A stretch of 19,291 nt of DNA, taken from DAOTZU01 sp034433995 (GTDB lineage Bacteria > Chloroflexota > Anaerolineae > UBA1429). Location of the stretch: contig DAOTZU010000011.1 in NCBI GenBank assembly GCA_034433995.1, positions 1 through 19,291 on the forward strand. The letters run 5' to 3'. The first letter of the stretch is position 1, and each line of letters opens with the position of its first letter. A model generated the notes under the pieces. That model searched no databases. It worked only from the letters and a program-made list of their open reading frames with translations, and was not told the origin of the DNA. The translations under genes and the position numbers were made by a program. This document shows positions 6,263-12,907 of this stretch, piece by piece.

Positions 6263-8148
6263 CTTTTGCGCGCCGCCGCGGGCAGGGTGGCCGGGGCGAT
6301 GGTCCCCGCCGGGGTATACGTGGGGGTGATCGTCGGCGCAAACCCGGACCAAGCCTTGAGCACCAAGGGCAGCCACACCACCGGCGTGAGGGTGGGGGTG
6401 GCCGGGACGGGATAGGGGTTATAGGTGGGGATGCGCGTCACCGTGGGCGTCTCGGTGGCGGTGGGCGTGGGGGTCATGACGGGGGCCAAGGCAACATCCA
6501 ACGTTTTGCCGGTGCCCGTCACCATGGCGAGGGAGGTGATGGTCAAAGGCCGGTACCCTTCGGCGGAGATGGTCACTGTGTAATATCCGCTGGGCAAGGC
6601 CAAGGCATAGCGGCCAGAGGTATCGGCAGCGCCGACGAACGTCTCCTCCCGGCCGCTGGCCTGCACCTGGGCTAGCAGGGGCGCGCCCGAATCGGCGGCG
6701 GTGATGGTGCCGCTAAGGGTGCGCATCGGCGTGGCCAAGTGGATCAGCGTGGCCAGACTCGCGCGGGCGTATTCGCGGAAGTAGCCCAGATTGAGGGTGC
6801 TTAGCCGGTCGTAGACCGAATGGTAATTGGGGTTCCAATCCCGGGGCTCGCCGGCCCGTTCCTGGTCATTGTAATAGTCCTCGATGCCCAGGATGGCGGC
6901 ATAACCCCGCTCCCAAAAGCGGGCATGGTCGGAGAATTTGGTGCCGTTCTCCACGATCTGGGGTTGCAGGGCCAGATCGTACGTCTCCACGACGGCCGCC
7001 AAGAGCCGCGCCAGGGCGTCCGAATCGTTCTCATAGCCGGGCAGGTGGCTGTGCAGGTCCATATCGGGGCCCATCTTGGCATCCCAAGCGATCATGTCCA
7101 GATTGATCACGCCCAAAATGTCCTCGCCGGCGTTGGCAACATCCCGGGCATAGTAGTAGCTGCCCCACATCCCCTGCTCCTCGCCGGTAAAAAAGACCAG
7201 ACGCACCGTGTAGGCGAGATCCACCCCTTGCAACGCATCGGCGGCGGCCAAGAGGGCGGCGCAGCCGCTGGCGTTGTCATCGGCGCCGGGGGCGGGGTCG
7301 TGGGGCTCGGCCACCGAGCGCGAATCCAGATGGGCGGTGAGGAGCACCACCCGCTCAGGGTGGGCCCGGCCGAGCTTTTCGCCGACGACGTTGCGCAAGA
7401 TCGCGCCCCATAAGGGGAAGGCATGGTAAGAGGCCCGGTAGCCCCGGGCCTGCAGATATTCATAGACGTACTGGGTCGCCTTTTCCAAGGGGCGACCGCT
7501 GAGGGAGTAGCGGGTGCGCAGGAGGTAAGGCTCGCCGCCCACCAGGACCGGGCGCTCGCCGCTCAGATCGGCCACATGGCCGGCCAAGACGGTCTCCGTG
7601 ATCCGGGCCATCGCCTCTGCCACCAGAGGGTCGTAAAGGGCGGCCGTGGGGATGGCGCCCCTGGGTTTGGGCAGCAGGACGATGGGATCGGGGCCGACGG
7701 GGATCATGGCCAGCCCCAAGGCATCTATGGCCCGCAAAGAGGCGCCCGGCCGCAGGCGCACGATCATCTGAAAGCCGTCATCATAGAACAGGGTGATGTG
7801 CGCCGAGGCGCGCTGGACCTGCTCGAGCTGCCCACTCTTGACCAGGTAATACTGGGCGCCGGTGGCGTCATCATCCAACACGCGCCAGGGGAGGCCCAAG
7901 GCTTGGAGGCGCTCCATCTCGCCGGCGGAGAGCACGCCCAAGAGGAAATCGTTGGTGGGCGCCGTGAGATGGGCCAAGATGGGCAGGCCCGAGGCCTCCA
8001 CACGGCCCAGGTCTTCGCTACCGAAAACGTCGATGCGCACCAGTTGCGCAGGCGCCGGGGTCTGGCCCAGCGTCGGCCAAGCCCACAGGAGCGCGGCCAG
8101 GATCCCCAGGCCGAGGGCCAAGATAACGCGTTTCTTTTGCATCTCCAT
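6259..8148 (-). CDS. Secreted M28 family zinc aminopeptidase with Thr/Pro-rich C-terminus
   Basis: Predicted 629-aa exported metallopeptidase. A signal peptide covers about residues 1-29 (KKR, then a Leu/Ala-rich core, then GQT). An N-terminal domain of unknown type (about 35-200) precedes the M28 domain (about 220-470). All metal and catalytic residues are visible: HLDS (H273), GADDNASG (D291), TGEEQG (E323 general base, E324), NLDM (D351) and NPNYHSVYD (H443). A carboxypeptidase-regulatory-like beta domain (476-556) follows, then a TPTATETPT linker, a hydrophobic VVWLPLVLKAW motif (590-600) and a second Thr/Pro tail. The ATG at 8148 leads straight into the signal peptide and leaves 22 bp to the upstream MFS gene; the longer frame from 8214 would overlap that gene. 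Probably cotranscribed with the exporter. It should cleave N-terminal residues from extracellular peptides. Confidence 0.9.
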   Translation of the reverse strand: MEMQKKRVILALGLGILAALLWAWPTLGQTPAPAQLVRIDVFGSEDLGRVEASGLPILAHLTAPTNDFLLGVLSAGEMERLQALGLPWRVLDDDATGAQYYLVKSGQLEQVQRASAHITLFYDDGFQMIVRLRPGASLRAIDALGLAMIPVGPDPIVLLPKPRGAIPTAALYDPLVAEAMARITETVLAGHVADLSGERPVLVGGEPYLLRTRYSLSGRPLEKATQYVYEYLQARGYRASYHAFPLWGAILRNVVGEKLGRAHPERVVLLTAHLDSRSVAEPHDPAPGADDNASGCAALLAAADALQGVDLAYTVRLVFFTGEEQGMWGSYYYARDVANAGEDILGVINLDMIAWDAKMGPDMDLHSHLPGYENDSDALARLLAAVVETYDLALQPQIVENGTKFSDHARFWERGYAAILGIEDYYNDQERAGEPRDWNPNYHSVYDRLSTLNLGYFREYARASLATLIHLATPMRTLSGTITAADSGAPLLAQVQASGREETFVGAADTSGRYALALPSGYYTVTISAEGYRPLTITSLAMVTGTGKTLDVALAPVMTPTPTATETPTVTRIPTYNPYPVPATPTLTPVVWLPLVLKAWSGFAPTITPTYTPAGTIAPATLPAAARKS

Positions 8149-8170
8149 GTTCCGCCGGTTTTCCCTGGCG

Positions 8171-9364
8171 CTAGCCGCTGGGTGAAGGCTCCGGTGCTTG
8201 GGCCAGCCGGGCACCGGGCACGCCCACCAAGACGATCACCGTGGCGCCCATCAAGATCCAGGGCAAAAGCCCCAGGGTGGTGGCCAACCCCACGTGATCA
8301 GCCAAAAGGCCGAGGAGCCAGGCGCCCCCCGCGCCGCTGACGAAAGTAAAGCCCAAAAAGAGGCCAGAGATCATGGCCATGCGCTGGGGAAAGAGCCGCT
8401 GCCCCGCCACCACAAACAAGGTGTGGGAAGGCCCCACACAAATCCCCGCCAACACCAACCACAGGGCCCCCCAAAAGCCGTGGCCACGCATAAAGGCCAG
8501 GAAAGTGACGGCCGCCAGGGCCAGCGAGCCGATGAGGATCGGCCGCAAGCCGACGCGATCGGCCAAATAGGCCCCCACCACACCGCCGATGGCGGTGGCG
8601 AACAAAAAGAGGGACATGAGCACCCCGTAGGTGGCAGGGGAAACGCCCAGGTCCTGTTGATATTTGGGGATGTAGGTGTTCATGGTATGGTAGGCGAGGG
8701 AACGCAGGGCAGTGGCCAGGAGCAGACAGGCGAAAAGTGCCCAAAAGGCGCCATCGAGGGCGGCGCCGTTGTTGGAAGCCCGCCGAGAGGGCGCGGCCGG
8801 GGCCAGGCGTTGGGGCACCATCCGCCGCACAAACGTGAGGGCCAAGACGACGGTGATGGCCGAGACCAGCAAAAGGGAGTGCCGCCCAAAGGTGCCCAGC
8901 AAAAAGCCGCCCAGGGCCGAACCGAGAAAGGCCGAGCCCAACGTGCCGCCCAGGAAAAAGATGGAGGCCGCCGTGGCGCCCCACTTGGCGCCGCCCGCCA
9001 CGGTGGAGTTGGCCGCCCCCTGAGGATGCCAGGCGCCGGAGCCGAACCCCGCCAAAGCCAGGCACAGCGCCAGCTGCCACTTGGCCTGCACAAAGAGGAC
9101 GGCCGAGAACATCAACGTCGTCCAGAGGATCGAGCCCACGGCCAGGGGCCGCCCGCCGACGCGTTCCGCCAGGCGGCCGAAAAAGGGTTGGGTGAGGGAG
9201 GAAAGCACTTGGTACAGCAGCAGCACCAGGCCGATCTCGGCATTGGTCAGGTGCATGGAGGCGCTCAAGGCCGCCAAAAGCACCGGCGCCACGCCGAACC
9301 AGGTATCATGGGCGCCATGCCCGATGGCTTCTCCCCACAGTGTGCGCTCGTTCTCCCGCTTCAT
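8171..9364 (-). CDS. MFS transporter, fosmidomycin-resistance (Fsr)-like
   Basis: A 397-aa polytopic protein with about 12 hydrophobic segments in two halves joined by a polar loop (around residues 180-210), as in the major facilitator superfamily. HGAHDTWFGVAPVLL near the N-terminus and GSGAWHPQGAA in the fourth-helix region are hallmarks of the Fsr-type efflux group. MFS loop motifs GRLAERVGGRPL and ADRVGLRPI occur in the two equivalent loops. ATG 9364 was chosen because GAGG lies 6 nt upstream; the ATG at 9376 and GTG at 9403 lack a Shine-Dalgarno sequence, and the GTG lies upstream of the predicted -10 box. It precedes the M28 peptidase gene by 22 bp in the same orientation. The substrate cannot be deduced; drug, sugar or metabolite efflux are all possible. 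Confidence 0.9.
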   Translation of the reverse strand: MKRENERTLWGEAIGHGAHDTWFGVAPVLLAALSASMHLTNAEIGLVLLLYQVLSSLTQPFFGRLAERVGGRPLAVGSILWTTLMFSAVLFVQAKWQLALCLALAGFGSGAWHPQGAANSTVAGGAKWGATAASIFFLGGTLGSAFLGSALGGFLLGTFGRHSLLLVSAITVVLALTFVRRMVPQRLAPAAPSRRASNNGAALDGAFWALFACLLLATALRSLAYHTMNTYIPKYQQDLGVSPATYGVLMSLFLFATAIGGVVGAYLADRVGLRPILIGSLALAAVTFLAFMRGHGFWGALWLVLAGICVGPSHTLFVVAGQRLFPQRMAMISGLFLGFTFVSGAGGAWLLGLLADHVGLATTLGLLPWILMGATVIVLVGVPGARLAQAPEPSPSG

Positions 9365-9391
9365 CCGCAACCTCATCTGCTGATGTTTTTG

Positions 9392-9420
9392 ATGATACGC
9401 CACCTGGGGAGAAAAGTCTA
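9392..9420 (-). promoter_or_regulatory. Candidate promoter of the MFS-peptidase unit
   Basis: Read on the minus strand: TAGACT (9420-9415, 4/6), a 17-bp spacer and TATCAT (9397-9392, 5/6). It is divergent from the transketolase promoter, with about 10 bp between the two -35 boxes. The predicted leader before the ATG at 9364 is short, about 20 nt. Confidence 0.45.
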
Positions 9421-9429
9421 ATCCGCCGT

Positions 9430-9458
9430 TTGCCTAGGCTGGGTTTTGTGGATACAAT
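9430..9458 (+). promoter_or_regulatory. Promoter of transketolase
   Basis: TTGCCT (9430-9435, 4/6), a 17-bp spacer and TACAAT (9453-9458, 5/6). The predicted start is near 9465, with about 60 nt of leader ending in TAGGAG 7 nt before the ATG at 9527. Confidence 0.6.
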
Positions 9459-9526
9459 AGCCTCCGTTCGGGTCCCCCTGAAGGGCCGGCCCGCCGATCT
9501 GATTCTTCAAGAGTAGGAGTGCCAAG

Positions 9527-11539
9527 ATGCCGAAAAATATCAGCCCAGAGCTCACCCAATTGGCCGTCAACACCATCCGCATGTTGGCCGTGGACGCCGT
9601 GGAGAAGGCCAATTCCGGCCATCCGGGCCTGCCCATGGGGGCGGCGACGTATGCCTTTGTCCTGTGGAGCCGCTACCTGCGCTTCAACCCCCAGGACCCC
9701 GCCTGGCCCAACCGTGACCGCTTTATCCTTTCGGCGGGACACGGCTCCATGCTGCTCTATGCCCTCCTGCACCTTTCGGGGTATGACCTCTCCCTGGACG
9801 AGCTCAAGCGTTTCCGTCAGTTCGGCAGCAAGACGCCGGGCCATCCCGAATACGGCCTGACGCCGGGGGTAGAGACCACCACCGGCCCCCTGGGCCAGGG
9901 GTTCGCCAATGGCGTGGGCATGGCCATTGCTGCCAAGATGGCCGCCGCCCGTTACAACACCGCCGAGCACAAGATCGTGGATCATTACATCTATGGCATC
10001 GTCAGCGATGGGGACTTGATGGAGGGCGTCAGCGCCGAGGCGGCCTCCTTGGCAGGCCATTTGGGCCTGGGTAACATCATCTATTTCTATGACGACAACC
10101 GGATCAGCATCGAGGGCTCGACGGAGCTGGCCTTCACCGAGGATCGGGGCAAGCGCTTTGAGGCCTATAACTGGCAAGTGCTCTATATTGATGGCCATGA
10201 TCCCGAGGCCGCGGCCCAGGCCATCGAGGAGGCCCAGGCAGAGACGGCCCGCCCCACGTTGATCGTCGCCCGCACCCACATCGGTTACGGCAGCCCCAAC
10301 AAGATGGATACCGCCGCCGCCCACGGCGAGCCCTTGGGGGCGGAGGAGGTGATCGCCACCAAAAAGAACCTCGGTTGGCCCCTGGAGCCGACCTTCTGGG
10401 TGCCCGAGGAGGTGCGGCAGCTCTTTGCCCAGCGGGTGGCCGAGCTGAAGCAGGACTATGACGCCTGGCACAAGACTTTGGCCGCTTGGGCCAAGGCCAA
10501 CCCCGAGCTGGCGGCCCAGCGCCAGGCGGCGTTGACCAAGGCGTTGCCCAAAGACCTGGAGCAACAGCTTTTGGCGGGGCTTTCGGGCAAGCCCAACGCC
10601 ACGCGGCGCTTGAGCGGCGAGGTGATCCAAAAGATCGCCCAGTTGGTGCCCTACTTTGTGGGCGGCTCGGCGGACCTGGCCCCCTCCACCTCCACGCTGA
10701 TGAAAGGCGCCGGCGATATCGCCCGCGGATCCTTCTCCGGGCGCAATTTTCATTTTGGCGTGCGCGAACACGCCATGGGCGCCATCGTCAACGGCCTGGC
10801 CCTCTATGGCGGTTTCATCCCCTTTGGCGCCACCTTCCTGGTCTTTGCGGATTACATGCGCCCGCCCATCCGGCTGGCCAACATCATGGGCATTCAATCC
10901 ATCTTTGTCTTTACCCACGATAGCATCTTTGTGGGCGAGGATGGCCCCACCCATGAGCCGGTGGAGCAGATCGCCTCGCTGCGCCTCATCCCGGGGATGA
11001 CGGTGATCCGCCCGGCCGATGGCCCGGAGGTGGCGGCGGCGTGGGCCTATGCTTTGCGCCATCAGCGCGGCCCCACCGCTTTGATCCTCACCCGCCAATC
11101 CGTGCCCGAGATCCCGCGCCAAAAACCTTTTTCCTTCGCCGAGTTCAATCGCGGCGCCTACACCGTGGCCGAGACGGAGGGCAAATCCCCGGAGGTGGTG
11201 TTGGTGGGCACCGGCTCCGAGCTACAGTTCGCCGTGGCGGCCCGCAACGCCCTGGAAAAGGCCGGCTATGCTGTGCGCGTGGTCTCCATGCCCTCGCGGG
11301 AGCTCTTTATGCGGCAAGATGCCGCCTTCCGCGAGGCCCTCTTGCCGCCCAAGGCCAAAAAGGTGGTGGTGGAGGCCGGCGTGCGTTTCGGCTGGGGCGA
11401 TATCGTCGGCTGCGACGCTCTGATGATCACCCAAGATACCTACGGCCATTCCGCGCCGTACAAGGTGCTGATGGAGGAATGCGGTTTCACCAACGACAAA
11501 GTGACGGCCCGCATCTTGGATTGGCTGGGCGCCAAGTAA
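9527..11539 (+). CDS. tkt: Transketolase
   Basis: A full-length 670-aa thiamine-diphosphate transketolase, moving two-carbon units between ketose and aldose phosphates in the pentose phosphate pathway. Motifs run in the standard order: NSGHPGLPMG (29-38, substrate/cofactor His32) and GPLGQG, then the ThDP/metal motif SDGDLMEG (160-167, D161) ending with DDN (189-191), HIGYGSPNK, and the pyrimidine-domain FGVREHAMG with catalytic E414. HDSIFVGEDGPTHEPVEQ and a C-terminal transketolase domain (about 540-670) follow. The usual GDG is SDG here, a mild variation. The start has TAGGAG 7 nt upstream. It appears monocistronic: its own promoter lies upstream and a hairpin follows the stop. It also feeds sugar phosphates released by nearby glycosidases into central metabolism, but the link is only contextual. 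Confidence 0.97.
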   Translation: MPKNISPELTQLAVNTIRMLAVDAVEKANSGHPGLPMGAATYAFVLWSRYLRFNPQDPAWPNRDRFILSAGHGSMLLYALLHLSGYDLSLDELKRFRQFGSKTPGHPEYGLTPGVETTTGPLGQGFANGVGMAIAAKMAAARYNTAEHKIVDHYIYGIVSDGDLMEGVSAEAASLAGHLGLGNIIYFYDDNRISIEGSTELAFTEDRGKRFEAYNWQVLYIDGHDPEAAAQAIEEAQAETARPTLIVARTHIGYGSPNKMDTAAAHGEPLGAEEVIATKKNLGWPLEPTFWVPEEVRQLFAQRVAELKQDYDAWHKTLAAWAKANPELAAQRQAALTKALPKDLEQQLLAGLSGKPNATRRLSGEVIQKIAQLVPYFVGGSADLAPSTSTLMKGAGDIARGSFSGRNFHFGVREHAMGAIVNGLALYGGFIPFGATFLVFADYMRPPIRLANIMGIQSIFVFTHDSIFVGEDGPTHEPVEQIASLRLIPGMTVIRPADGPEVAAAWAYALRHQRGPTALILTRQSVPEIPRQKPFSFAEFNRGAYTVAETEGKSPEVVLVGTGSELQFAVAARNALEKAGYAVRVVSMPSRELFMRQDAAFREALLPPKAKKVVVEAGVRFGWGDIVGCDALMITQDTYGHSAPYKVLMEECGFTNDKVTARILDWLGAK

Positions 11540-11548
11540 ATTTTTAGC

Positions 11549-11571
11549 GTGCGGGAGCCAGGTTCCCGCAC
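11549..11571 (+). terminator. Hairpin after transketolase
   Basis: Perfect 8-bp stem GTGCGGGA (11549-11556) and TCCCGCAC (11564-11571) with a 7-nt loop, 10 bp past the stop. No T-tract follows, so termination efficiency is uncertain; copy A of the structured repeat begins 9 bp downstream. Confidence 0.5.
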
Positions 11572-11579
11572 ACCAAAAT

Positions 11580-11761
11580 GAGGATGTTGAGAAAATGCTC
11601 CCGTCGGTTGGAAACCGACGTCTGTGGCTCACAAGCCCGCGTTGCGAGCTTGGCAAGCAGAGCTGTCGGATTCTATCCGACGGCGAGCACGGCCCACGAT
11701 CTATCGGCGGCCTGACGCATCGTGGGAAGCCAAGTTCGACAGCTCCTTTTTCAACACTCTC
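11580..11761 (+). repeat. Structured intergenic repeat, copy A (MITE-like)
   Basis: A 182-bp hairpin-rich element related to 17759-17895, where it lies inverted. Ends are imperfect inverted repeats: GAGGATGTTGAGAAAA on the left and GAGAGTGTTGAAAAAG (reverse complement) on the right. Internal hairpins are CGTCGGTT/AACCGACG (11602-11620), a weak AAGC/GCTT arm pair, GTCGGAT/ATCCGAC (11665-11681) and CCCACGAT/ATCGTGGG (11693-11726). Compared with copy B it has about 45 extra bp near the right end. Flanks ACCAAAAT (11572-11579) and ACCGAAAT (11762-11769) match 7/8 and could be a decayed target duplication. It has no coding capacity. Confidence 0.7.
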
Positions 11762-11774
11762 ACCGAAATTCGAT

Positions 11775-11803
11775 TTGGCATTTCTTGGGGAATATGGTAG
11801 ACT
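11775..11803 (+). promoter_or_regulatory. Promoter of the 6S RNA gene
   Basis: TTGGCA (11775-11780, 5/6), a 17-bp spacer and TAGACT (11798-11803, 4/6). The predicted start at about 11810-11811 coincides with the first base of the RNA's closing stem, which supports both calls. Confidence 0.65.
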
Positions 11804-11810
11804 AGAGACG

Positions 11811-11990
11811 TAATCCCTGCGATGTGCGTGATGCTCCCAATTGTTTTGAGCCAACACCTTTGTCTAGGGAGCCGGAATCCAGGCGTAATCCTGTGGGACC
11901 TTGTATAAGGTTCCCTGGTGTTACCGGAAGGCGCCCACCTGCGCGAGCAGGTTCAAGACTAATCGAGCACACGGCATTGCGGGGGTTACT
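11811..11990 (+). ncRNA. ssrS: 6S RNA (RNA polymerase regulator)
   Basis: A roughly 180-nt RNA with 6S architecture, a promoter mimic that binds the housekeeping RNA polymerase. Closing stem: TAATCCCTGC (11811-11820) pairs over 10 bp with GCGGGGGTTA (11979-11988). A large central bubble follows; its 3' strand carries the small hairpin ACCTGC/GCAGGT with a GCGA tetraloop (11937-11952), as known 6S RNAs do. CTCCC (11834-11838) can pair with GGGAG (11867-11871). The apical irregular stem uses CCGG/CCGG, CCAGG/CCTGG and GGGACCTT/AAGGTTCCC (11872-11927). Length, start at a good promoter, lack of an ORF and a strong downstream terminator all agree. tmRNA, SRP RNA and RNase P were considered but lack their signatures. 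Mature ends are approximate. Confidence 0.82.
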
Positions 11991-12004
11991 ATTTAAGGGG
12001 CTAG

Positions 12005-12037
12005 AAAAGGCCACCGGCGAACTGCCGGTGGCCTTTT
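12005..12037. terminator. Perfect bidirectional intrinsic terminator
   Basis: Stem AAAAGGCCACCGGC (12005-12018) and GCCGGTGGCCTTTT (12024-12037) with loop GAACT: 14 bp, with A-tract and T-tract on both sides. It terminates the 6S RNA on the plus strand and the murF-alr/rpiR transcript on the minus strand, whose last gene ends at 12057. Confidence 0.92.
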
Positions 12038-12056
12038 GCTGGCACGGTTCCGCGCC

Positions 12057-12893
12057 TCAGCGGCGCCGCCTGGCCAAGATGGCCTCCTTGGCCGCGGCCA
12101 GCCGATCCCGCCGCGCCTGCAGGCCCTCGGCATCCTCGGCGGCCAAGCTTTGTACCAAAGCATCCATGATGCTGGCGGCCAACCGCAACGGCGGCAGGTT
12201 GACCGGCGTGCTGGCGGGGTAACTCAACGTCACCTGGGCCGCCTGGGCGGCGGGCGAGACGGGAGACCAGGACAAGGCCAAGGTTTTGGCCCCTTTTTGG
12301 CCGGCGTAGCGCAAGGCGTTAGCGAGCTCTGGCCCCTCGGTGGCCGCCTCCACCGCCACCACAAGGCAATGCTCATCCACCGCCTCGGCCGCCAACGCCA
12401 GGCTCAACGGGTCGCCCACGGAGGATTCCGCCGCCAAGCCCATGGTGCGCAAAGCGAGGCAGAAAAGTTGCGCCAGGGGCGCCGAGATCCCTTGGCCGAT
12501 GATGAAAATGCGCTGCGCCTCGCGCAATAGCGTCAGCGCCTGTTGGGCCGCCTCCGCGGGGAGATGCCCGATGATGCGCTGCAATTCGGCCACCTCATTG
12601 TTCAACACGGCCATAAAGCGGCTCCCCGCCTCTTGGGCTGCCTCCACTTGGCTGGGCGGTTTCAGTTCCTGTTGGAGGATAGCCCGCATCTCCTGGATCA
12701 GCTCAGGATAGCCCGGATAGCCCAGCTTTTGGGCGAAACGCACCACGGTGGATTCGTTGATCTCCAACCGTTGGGCCAGCTGCGAGGCCTTCATAAAGGC
12801 GACCTCGCGGTAGGCATTGGCGATGAATTCGGCCAAGCGCTTTTGGCTTTTGGTGAATTGGGGATACATCTCCTTGATCTTGTCCAGCAGCAT
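12057..12893 (-). CDS. RpiR-family transcriptional regulator with a degenerate SIS domain
   Basis: A 278-aa regulator with an N-terminal RpiR-type helix-turn-helix (about 1-75; ASQLAQRLEINESTVVRFAQ at 36-55 is the HTH core) and a C-terminal SIS-fold domain (about 115-250). SIS domains normally bind phosphosugars. The first glycine-rich loop, GQGIS (133-137), is kept, but the second motif, normally of the form ISxSGxTxE, reads VEAATEGPE (181-189), losing the Ser/Thr residues that hold the phosphate. It starts at 12893 with GAGGGGGG upstream, 14 bp after the MurF-Alr stop, so the two are almost certainly cotranscribed. By context it could monitor cell-wall sugar metabolites, as MurR does in other bacteria, but the altered pocket leaves the ligand open. 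The transcript ends at the terminator 12005-12037. Confidence 0.88.
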   Translation of the reverse strand: MLLDKIKEMYPQFTKSQKRLAEFIANAYREVAFMKASQLAQRLEINESTVVRFAQKLGYPGYPELIQEMRAILQQELKPPSQVEAAQEAGSRFMAVLNNEVAELQRIIGHLPAEAAQQALTLLREAQRIFIIGQGISAPLAQLFCLALRTMGLAAESSVGDPLSLALAAEAVDEHCLVVAVEAATEGPELANALRYAGQKGAKTLALSWSPVSPAAQAAQVTLSYPASTPVNLPPLRLAASIMDALVQSLAAEDAEGLQARRDRLAAAKEAILARRRR

Positions 12894-12907
12894 CCCGCCC
12901 CCCTCTT

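Noticed and set aside
8198..9421. Plus-strand open frame of about 407 codons opposite the MFS transporter
   Set aside because: Composition dominated by Gly, Gln, Arg and His, as from reversed membrane-helix codons; the MFS motifs on the other strand are clear.
9434..11122. Minus-strand open frame of about 562 codons opposite transketolase
   Set aside because: A shadow of transketolase; composition is low-complexity Gly/His/Arg and it contains no family motifs.
11600..11690. CRISPR array or integron attachment site in the hairpin-rich region
   Set aside because: The hairpins differ from each other and have no regular repeat-spacer period, cas genes or integrase nearby.
11222..11857. Minus-strand frame crossing the transketolase end, the repeat and the 6S RNA start
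   Set aside because: It spans non-coding structured DNA and an antisense coding segment; no motif or initiation signal supports it.
11811..12040. tmRNA, SRP RNA, RNase P RNA or a riboswitch as alternative identity for the structured RNA
   Set aside because: No tRNA-like ends or tag reading frame, no SRP tip motif, too short for RNase P, and not positioned before a coding region; the closing stem plus bubble plus apical stem fit 6S RNA.
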